64,000 nucleotides of DNA from JALYTY01 sp964546935. Its GTDB lineage: Bacteria > Vulcanimicrobiota > Vulcanimicrobiia > Vulcanimicrobiales > Vulcanimicrobiaceae. Position numbers and translations under genes: made by a program. A model generated the notes under the pieces. It was not told the origin of the DNA, did no database searches, and saw only the letters and a list, made by a program, of their open reading frames with translations. The stretch is taken from NCBI GenBank assembly GCA_964546935.1, contig CAZJLJ010000008.1:1-64000 (forward strand). Reading direction: 5' to 3'. Positions within the stretch are counted from its first letter, which is position 1. Each line of letters opens with the position of its first letter. This document shows, in pieces, positions 59,009 to 64,000 of the stretch.

Positions 59009-60317
59009 TTAGTAAATACTTATCGATCGTCGCTACCGCGAGTTGCGCAGCCGGAACATCGAGCACGTCGATTCCGCTACGCGCGAGGGTCGCGGCCGCA
59101 TGCGCACGTTCGTGAGCGAGCCCCAACGCTATATCCATTTGGTACGCTTCGTCGACGCGGTCGGGAACTGCTGAAAGCGCGTCAACCACCGCACGATCGT
59201 TCATAAAGACGCAAAGCACGACATGGCGCTTCGCCAGTGAATTCAACTCGGCAAGAACCGTACTTTGCGCGACGGGATCGATCACGTCGGTAAAGAGCAC
59301 GATGAGCGTGCGCCGGTGAAGCCGGGATCGTAAGTACGATGCAGCGCGTGCGTAATCCGACTCTTCGAACCGCGGCTCCAAATCGCAAACGGCGTTCGTT
59401 AGCGCGCGAACCGAGGACGCGGTCGACCGAGGGGCGCGGGCCACAAGCATTTCCGAAGCGAAGGCCGTTACCCCAACGCGGTCGCGCGCGAGCGATGCAA
59501 TCGAAGCGAGCGATAACGCCGCGGTGATTGCGTAATCCAGCTTCCGCTGATCGCCCACGCGCGCGGTCATCAAGCGACCGCAGTCGAGGACCAGCATGAC
59601 GTCTTGGCTGCGCTCGACCTCGTGCTGTACCACCATGAGCTTGCCGCGCCGCGCCGTTGCTTTCCAATCGACCGTACGAAAAGCATCGCCTGCGGCATAC
59701 TCACGTAAGCTTTCGAACTCCGACCCGCCGCCGCGCAAACGCATGCGCCGCAGCCCCGCCTCCAGGATCTTGTTGCGCACGTGCAGCGCCCCGTAGCGCT
59801 CAACTGCGGCGAGATCCGGATACACGCGGAAAGGTTCGGGAAGCGTGTAGCGCACGCGCCGGCGCAGCAAGCCGATGCGGTTCTCGTGCCAAAGCGCCAC
59901 CATCTCAAAAGTATCGGATCCGCGCGAAATGGGAAGCGCGCTGTTTTCTACCTGGATTGCGGTTTGGGCCGGAACGCGCACCATTGTTTCGTCTGTTTCT
60001 AGCTGCAACGTCGCAACGGGCGAATCGACAAAGCCGCAGCGCACCGCATGCGTCGAGCGATTCTCAATTCCGTAAACGATCTTAGCGGGAGATCGAAGGG
60101 CGAAGTGCGGTGGCAAGCGGCGCTCTACGGAAATTGCCCCCGGCGCAGGACCGAAGGCTGCATCGACGATCGTAGCGGCGAGGAGTAAAATCGCGAACGC
60201 TATTGCGAGAGGAACGAAAAACGATAGGCCGGGCGAGCAAGCGAGTAGCAAGGCGATTCCGCCCAGCGCCCAATAAAAGCGCGGTGCAAACCACACCGGG
60301 AAAAAGAATCTACTCAC
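58986..60317 (-). CDS. DUF58 domain protein (von Willebrand-like)
   Basis: 443 residues from GTG 60317 (GTGAGTAG overlaps the MoxR stop by 8 bp; the longer frame to 60365 lies inside MoxR). Two membrane helices near the N-terminus, a beta domain, then DUF58 proper with GGGSEFESLREYAAGDAFRTVDWKATARRGKLMV (the hallmark) and a VWA-like fold with VMLVLDCGRLM and LIVLFTDVID. DUF58 proteins partner MoxR ATPases; MoxR/VWA pairs are thought to act as chaperones or to insert metals and control envelope stress. Its place downstream of MoxR is exactly as expected. Confidence 0.9.
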   Translation of the reverse strand: MSRFFFPVWFAPRFYWALGGIALLLACSPGLSFFVPLAIAFAILLLAATIVDAAFGPAPGAISVERRLPPHFALRSPAKIVYGIENRSTHAVRCGFVDSPVATLQLETDETMVRVPAQTAIQVENSALPISRGSDTFEMVALWHENRIGLLRRRVRYTLPEPFRVYPDLAAVERYGALHVRNKILEAGLRRMRLRGGGSEFESLREYAAGDAFRTVDWKATARRGKLMVVQHEVERSQDVMLVLDCGRLMTARVGDQRKLDYAITAALSLASIASLARDRVGVTAFASEMLVARAPRSTASSVRALTNAVCDLEPRFEESDYARAASYLRSRLHRRTLIVLFTDVIDPVAQSTVLAELNSLAKRHVVLCVFMNDRAVVDALSAVPDRVDEAYQMDIALGLAHERAHAAATLARSGIDVLDVPAAQLAVATIDKYLLIKQRGRL

Positions 60318-61275
60318 GCGGGACAGGCACGGCGCCCAAGACTTCCGCGAGAACGGCCGATGCATCCACGCCCTCGATTTCCGCTTCCGGCTGGACGATC
60401 AAACGATGCGGGATGACAAGCGGGGCGACGGCTTTTACGTCGTCCGGAGTCACGTAATCGCGGCCGTCGATCGCAGCTGCGGCCTGCGATGCATGCAATA
60501 GCGAAACTCCGGCACGCGGAGACGCGCCAAGCGTCAATCGTGCGGTAGACCGAGTTGCCGCAACTATTCTGTAAACGTACTCCTGCAGTTCCCGAGCGAC
60601 GTGAACGCGGCGAACTAGCGCCTGCGAAGAAACAATCCCGGCTGCGTCGGAAGCCGCGGTTATGCCGGAGAAATCCAGTTCGCGGGCATCGAAGCCGGCC
60701 GCAACGCGCGAAAGCAACTCCAGCTCTTCGATTTCCGCCGGATACGAAGTGCGCAACTTTACCATAAAGCGATCCAGCTGCGCTTCGGGGAGCGGATAAG
60801 TTCCTTCGTACTCAATCGGATTCTGCGTCGCGCAAACGATGAATGGCGCCGGCAGCGCCAGCGGTTCGCCGTCGATAGTAACCTGCGCTTCTTCCATCGC
60901 TTCCAGCAGCGCAGCTTGCGTTTTTGGAGGTGTGCGATTGATTTCGTCGGCAAGCACTACATGGGCGTTTATCGGTCCACGCCGAACGCTGAACTGAGCG
61001 GTTTGCGGATTGAACACCGTCGTTCCGACCACATCGGCGGGCATTAAATCCGGCGTAAATTGGATGCGCCTGAATCCCAACCCCAGCGTTGCTGCAAAGG
61101 CGCGAACCGCAAGCGTCTTGCCTGTCCCCGGGACGCCCTCGATCAAAACGTGTCCGCGGGTTAAAAGCGCCACCAGCAGCGCGAAAGCGGTTTGTTCGCC
61201 GCCCACGAGTGCTCTCCCAAGAGAGATTTGCACGCGTTGCGCAAGTCCTTGGACTTCCGTGACCTGGACTTCCAC
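60310..61275 (-). CDS. moxR: MoxR-family AAA+ ATPase
   Basis: 321 residues. Walker A GVPGTGKT (about 47-54), Walker B VVLADEINR, the MoxR insert motif TPPKTQAALLEAMEE, sensor 1 CATQNPIEYEGTYPLPEAQLDRF and sensor 2 near SPRAGVSLLHA. All elements of an active ATPase are present. It works with DUF58 (next gene). It starts next to the DUF4350 gene's end (1-bp overlap at 61275). Confidence 0.93.
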   Translation of the reverse strand: MEVQVTEVQGLAQRVQISLGRALVGGEQTAFALLVALLTRGHVLIEGVPGTGKTLAVRAFAATLGLGFRRIQFTPDLMPADVVGTTVFNPQTAQFSVRRGPINAHVVLADEINRTPPKTQAALLEAMEEAQVTIDGEPLALPAPFIVCATQNPIEYEGTYPLPEAQLDRFMVKLRTSYPAEIEELELLSRVAAGFDARELDFSGITAASDAAGIVSSQALVRRVHVARELQEYVYRIVAATRSTARLTLGASPRAGVSLLHASQAAAAIDGRDYVTPDDVKAVAPLVIPHRLIVQPEAEIEGVDASAVLAEVLGAVPVPRE

Positions 61276-62162
61276 TACAATTCCTTTCGAATGACGGCGT
61301 AAAGCTGCGCAGCCCGCAGCACGGTTGAATCGTTTGCGCGCTCGCGAGTCAGGGTTTGAAGTTCATGGAGCGCTTTTAGCGTCGTCTCCGCCGGAACGTT
61401 TCGCGAAGCCATCCTTGCAGCATCTTCGGAGAAGTGCATCACCACCACAGGGCCGGCTCGCCCGCGGCGCAACATCGCGGCCATCGAGCGGATGTACGAG
61501 GAGGAATCACGATCGGCCGGCTCTTCGAGCTGCAAGGTGGGCAGAACGCGTATATTTTGGTCGATCAACAACAAAGCGAGAATCGCCAGCACGATCCACA
61601 CCGCCACGTGTACGGCCGGCGGCAACGCTTCCCAGAAACTCCGGTCTTGAACGAAGCCGTGAACTCGTTCATCAAACGCTACGATTCCGTGCGAGACAAC
61701 CAATCGGTACACGCGCGCGGCGCTCTGCGGATCCTTCTCGAGTCCCTCATTCGTATATGGAGCGGGATCGAGCCGTATCGCTGCCTTTCCGAACGCGAAA
61801 GCGAGCGGCGATTGCGCAGACGTGAATAGAATCACGCGCCCGTGTTTTGCCAACTTCTTAAGTTGCCGCACATCCCTTGCATCAAGCGATACATATGGCA
61901 TTCCCGCGAGGCGCTCCGGTTCGGTGTCGGCAATTAAAACCGCACCGGCCTCAGGCGGTAAAAATACGGCGCGCGATTCAAGCCGCATTACGGGAACGTT
62001 CTCGCGAGCAAGCACGTTGTAGAGTGCGCGGTATCCGTTCATCCCGGTATCGTAACTAGAGTAGGTAGATGCAGATCCGCGCGGATGTTGTGCTAGCGCG
62101 ACGGCTGTGATTATACCGAACGCGACTATAACAATCAGCGTCTGAACGATGCGGCCCTTCAC
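61275..62162 (-). CDS. DUF4350 membrane protein
   Basis: 295 residues from GTG 62162. Helix near the N-terminus (TLIVIVAFGIITAVAL), DUF4350 core beginning with STYSSYDTGMNGYRALYNVLARENVPVMRLE (a common SSYDTGxxGxRALY pattern), a second membrane helix about residues 190-210 (VHVAVWIVLAILALLLI) and a cytosolic helical tail. Found across bacteria between DUF4129 and MoxR genes; role unknown, thought to belong to the same envelope complex. The GTG shares GTGA with the upstream gene's stop. Confidence 0.82.
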   Translation of the reverse strand: MKGRIVQTLIVIVAFGIITAVALAQHPRGSASTYSSYDTGMNGYRALYNVLARENVPVMRLESRAVFLPPEAGAVLIADTEPERLAGMPYVSLDARDVRQLKKLAKHGRVILFTSAQSPLAFAFGKAAIRLDPAPYTNEGLEKDPQSAARVYRLVVSHGIVAFDERVHGFVQDRSFWEALPPAVHVAVWIVLAILALLLIDQNIRVLPTLQLEEPADRDSSSYIRSMAAMLRRGRAGPVVVMHFSEDAARMASRNVPAETTLKALHELQTLTRERANDSTVLRAAQLYAVIRKEL

Positions 62163-62752
62163 GCGCGCACTCGCTCCGAAAGCCGTGCGTAGGCACTGCG
62201 CGCTTTTTCCCACACGGCTGCGTCGACAGGACGCTCAGCATATGCGGCGTTTGTATAAGCTCGGGCCAAGTCGAGGAATGGCTCTTCAGCCTCCGCGTTG
62301 CGAACGTGAAGTGCCTTGCGCAATTCATTGATGGTCGCGCTGCGTTCTTCCGCGACCACGCCTCGCAAGTCAAGGAGCGTTACGGCGGCTGCAAAGAGCA
62401 ACCGTACGGCGCGCCCGTACGCGCCGTTCTCGGCAGCTTCCGCGGCGGCAACGAACAGCGCGTGTGCGCTGCGTGCCGGACTCTGCAGTACGGCTAGAGA
62501 CGCGCGCCGTTCGTGCAACAACTGCAGAGAACTCAACAGGCGCGCACCCGCAACCGCAACGATCGCTATGCAGGCAACAACGATGACATCGCCCGCGATC
62601 GAGGCGCCATGCGCGCTGACGCGAAGATGCGGAAAAAACCGGTGCGCAAAATCGTTCCAGCGATCGCCGATCCACGTCGCGAAGACTTGCCACCAACTCG
62701 CCTGTGCTTGCACGAGCGGCGCATGCAAATGGTACCGGCCCGGAACCGCCAA
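62159..62752 (-). CDS. DUF4129 domain protein
   Basis: 197 residues. One membrane helix (about 53-72, GDVIVVACIAIVAVAGARLL). The C-terminal cytosolic part has GAYGRAVRLLFAAAVTLLDLRGVV, RSATINELRKAL and EPFLDLARAYTNAAYAERPVDAAVW, the DUF4129 signature that in other proteins follows transglutaminase domains. The first usable start after the previous gene is TTG 62752; no better one is found between. Four-base overlap with DUF4350. Confidence 0.78.
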   Translation of the reverse strand: MAVPGRYHLHAPLVQAQASWWQVFATWIGDRWNDFAHRFFPHLRVSAHGASIAGDVIVVACIAIVAVAGARLLSSLQLLHERRASLAVLQSPARSAHALFVAAAEAAENGAYGRAVRLLFAAAVTLLDLRGVVAEERSATINELRKALHVRNAEAEEPFLDLARAYTNAAYAERPVDAAVWEKARSAYARLSERVRA

Positions 62753-62790
62753 TTCGGCTCGGACGGTCGCTGCAATATCGTGCGGCGGAG

Positions 62791-63726
62791 TTAAACCGTA
62801 CTTAGCCGTTGGAGATCGAGCTCCAGATCGAAGCCTTCGGAACGGGTACGAACATCATAATAGTAAACTGCGATGACAATCGTTAGGAAAGCCGTCAAAG
62901 CGCTGGACACTATCGCACTGACTGCAAGCTGCAAAACATAACTTTTTAGGACAAACATCAACAACGCGCTAATCGACCCGCTCGCAAGCAGCACGCCGAA
63001 CTCGAGTGCGACATAGGAGAGGCCTATCAAAATCGCCTTTCCGATTTCGCGCCGGTTGAAAATGCGCCGGTAAGCGCTTGAAATGGCCGAGCCTACGCCG
63101 CCCGGCTCGAGGCCTGCTGCGTAGGTCGAAAAGGCGAAGGAGAGCAGCAACAGCATGAATAGCAGCACAACCGCAACCGTCGCAACTACTGCCAACACGA
63201 AGAGAAGCACGGCGAGCGGTAATGCGGGGCGAACCGCCAACGCAGCGGTAACGAAGAGCAAAATCAATGCCGTCGCGGTAAGCAAATATGCACCCACGAG
63301 AATGCAGAACTGAACCAGCGTCGTTCCTAAAATGCGTGGCCACCGGCGCAGCACGAGACCGAAACTCTGGGCGTACTCGGGACGGCGCTCGCTGTACGTG
63401 GCCGCAACGCCGGCTGCGACCGCCGCCGCGATGAACGGCGAAAGCAGAAACAGCCCGAAGATCGCAAAAACCAAAATTGCCAACGGCCGGCCCGTCAACA
63501 CGGTGTCGTTTTTATGTTTCTCGGGATGCTCGATCTGATCGATCGTTTGTGCCAGGCTGAGGTTTTTGCTTGGGACCGCAAAGTATTGCACGACGTTGTA
63601 CGGAGCCAAGAGCGTCAAGACCATCAGCGTGAAGATCGCGAAATTGCGGATATAGATCGTAACGGCCCGGTCGAAAATCTCGCCGACACCAAGGGCACGC
63701 AGCTGATAACGAGGCGCTGACTCCAT
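62791..63726 (-). CDS. Multi-helix membrane protein of the MoxR cluster
   Basis: 311 residues, about 7 hydrophobic segments, beginning with LRALGVGEIFDRAVTIYIRNFAIFTLMVLTLLAP. This GEIFDxAxxxYRxNF start is found in a set of poorly described membrane proteins (DUF7544/glycerophosphodiesterase-membrane-domain-like) often placed beside DUF4129 and MoxR genes. Residues about 195-270 include SAYRRIFNRREIGKAILIGLSY, a repeat-like second half. First gene of the minus-strand set ending with DUF58; 38 bp to DUF4129. Specific function unknown. Confidence 0.7.
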   Translation of the reverse strand: MESAPRYQLRALGVGEIFDRAVTIYIRNFAIFTLMVLTLLAPYNVVQYFAVPSKNLSLAQTIDQIEHPEKHKNDTVLTGRPLAILVFAIFGLFLLSPFIAAAVAAGVAATYSERRPEYAQSFGLVLRRWPRILGTTLVQFCILVGAYLLTATALILLFVTAALAVRPALPLAVLLFVLAVVATVAVVLLFMLLLLSFAFSTYAAGLEPGGVGSAISSAYRRIFNRREIGKAILIGLSYVALEFGVLLASGSISALLMFVLKSYVLQLAVSAIVSSALTAFLTIVIAVYYYDVRTRSEGFDLELDLQRLSTV

Positions 63727-63778
63727 CTTGCGCCGCCGTTCTTGAGGATTCGGGCCGCCTCCTATGGTAGAAGCCCAT

Positions 63779-64000
63779 ATGGAAATCGGGACCGTGACGG
63801 CAATCTGGCGATATCCCGTAAAGAGCCTTCACGGCGAGTCGCTCTCAGCCGCGAACGTGCTGCCGATGGGTATCGAAGGCGATCGCACGCGCGCGCTAAT
63901 CGTTCGCAGCGGGCACGTCCGTGAGGGCAAGACCTATCGCGGCAAAGAGAACAATCTGCTTCATCTGCAAGAAGACACGGAACGCGCGATCGAAATTGCA
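63779..64000 (+). CDS. MOSC-domain protein, N-terminal part (cut by window end)
   Basis: The frame from ATG 63779 runs open to the last base, 74 codons. It reads as the N-terminal MOSC beta-barrel subdomain: GTVTAIWRYPVKSLHGESL followed by NVLPMGIEGDRTRALIV, the standard IxxxWRYPVKSL...GxxGDR pattern. MOSC proteins (e.g. YiiM, YcbX, mARC) bind molybdenum cofactor and reduce N-hydroxylated compounds. Divergent from the membrane-protein gene with 52 bp between the starts. The remainder is outside the window. Confidence 0.82.
   Translation, partial: MEIGTVTAIWRYPVKSLHGESLSAANVLPMGIEGDRTRALIVRSGHVREGKTYRGKENNLLHLQEDTERAIEIA

Overview
The window is a gene-dense (about 95% coding) bacterial chromosome segment of fairly high GC, with many GTG/TTG starts, 1-8 bp start/stop overlaps and no tRNA, rRNA, CRISPR, insertion sequence or phage gene that I can see. 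A run of exactly 100 N flanked by a 55-bp perfect duplication shows it is a scaffolded draft, probably metagenomic, assembly. The gene mix (FtsEX/EnvC, RNase E/G, MinCDE, RodA, an M48 BepA-like periplasmic protease, many predicted lipoproteins, an actinobacterial-style fused 2-oxoglutarate dehydrogenase, SpoIIM-family protein) fits a diderm of the Terrabacteria side; Candidatus Eremiobacterota (WPS-2) is my best guess from gene content alone and is an inference, not a search result.

Layout. 1-3.1 kb: an Lrp/AsnC regulator with 3,5-diaminohexanoate dehydrogenase and lysine 2,3-aminomutase (lysine fermentation-type steps), closed by a terminator. 3.1-14.4 kb: assorted single genes (PPC-domain protein, CaCA cation exchanger, assembly gap, DUF1259 remnant, beta-propeller/phosphoesterase, YciH-P450-conserved hypothetical operon, LOG-family hydrolase, prolyl oligopeptidase with a structured leader, CMD-family protein). 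14.5-18.8 kb: a single 1,432-residue lipoyl-lipoyl-E2-E1 2-oxoglutarate dehydrogenase. 19.1-21.6 kb: DsrE-like protein, TsdA-like dihaem cytochrome c and YeiH-family exporter, a likely sulfur-compound operon. 21.7-24.3 kb: dienelactone hydrolase, RmuC, lipoprotein. 24.3-28.1 kb: six co-oriented genes (secreted peroxiredoxin, secreted hypothetical, cupredoxin, metallophosphoesterase, ECF sigma factor, anti-sigma factor).

30.6-38.2 kb is the most striking region: ftsE, ftsX, a soluble histidine kinase, a REC-GGDEF response regulator, an EnvC-type M23 murein hydrolase activator and two C-terminal processing proteases, the first five joined by overlapping start/stop codons. It looks like a divisome-to-peptidoglycan-hydrolase signalling unit with a two-component/c-di-GMP-like module built in. 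It ends at a strong terminator, followed by a HAD phosphatase and an RNase E/G with very basic, low-complexity tails.

41.9-49.2 kb: tandem-PilZ protein, EXORDIUM-like lipoprotein, cupin, hypothetical, methyltransferase, and an adenylate cyclase-STAND ATPase fusion. 49.3-54.0 kb: a minus-strand shape operon minC-minD-minD-minE-alkB-rodA with two tandem, intact minD paralogues. 54.2-64 kb: M48 protease with a long unknown C-terminus, DUF697 protein, then the RDD / SpoIIM / DUF58 / MoxR / DUF4350 / DUF4129 / membrane-protein envelope cluster, and the start of a MOSC-domain gene cut by the window end.
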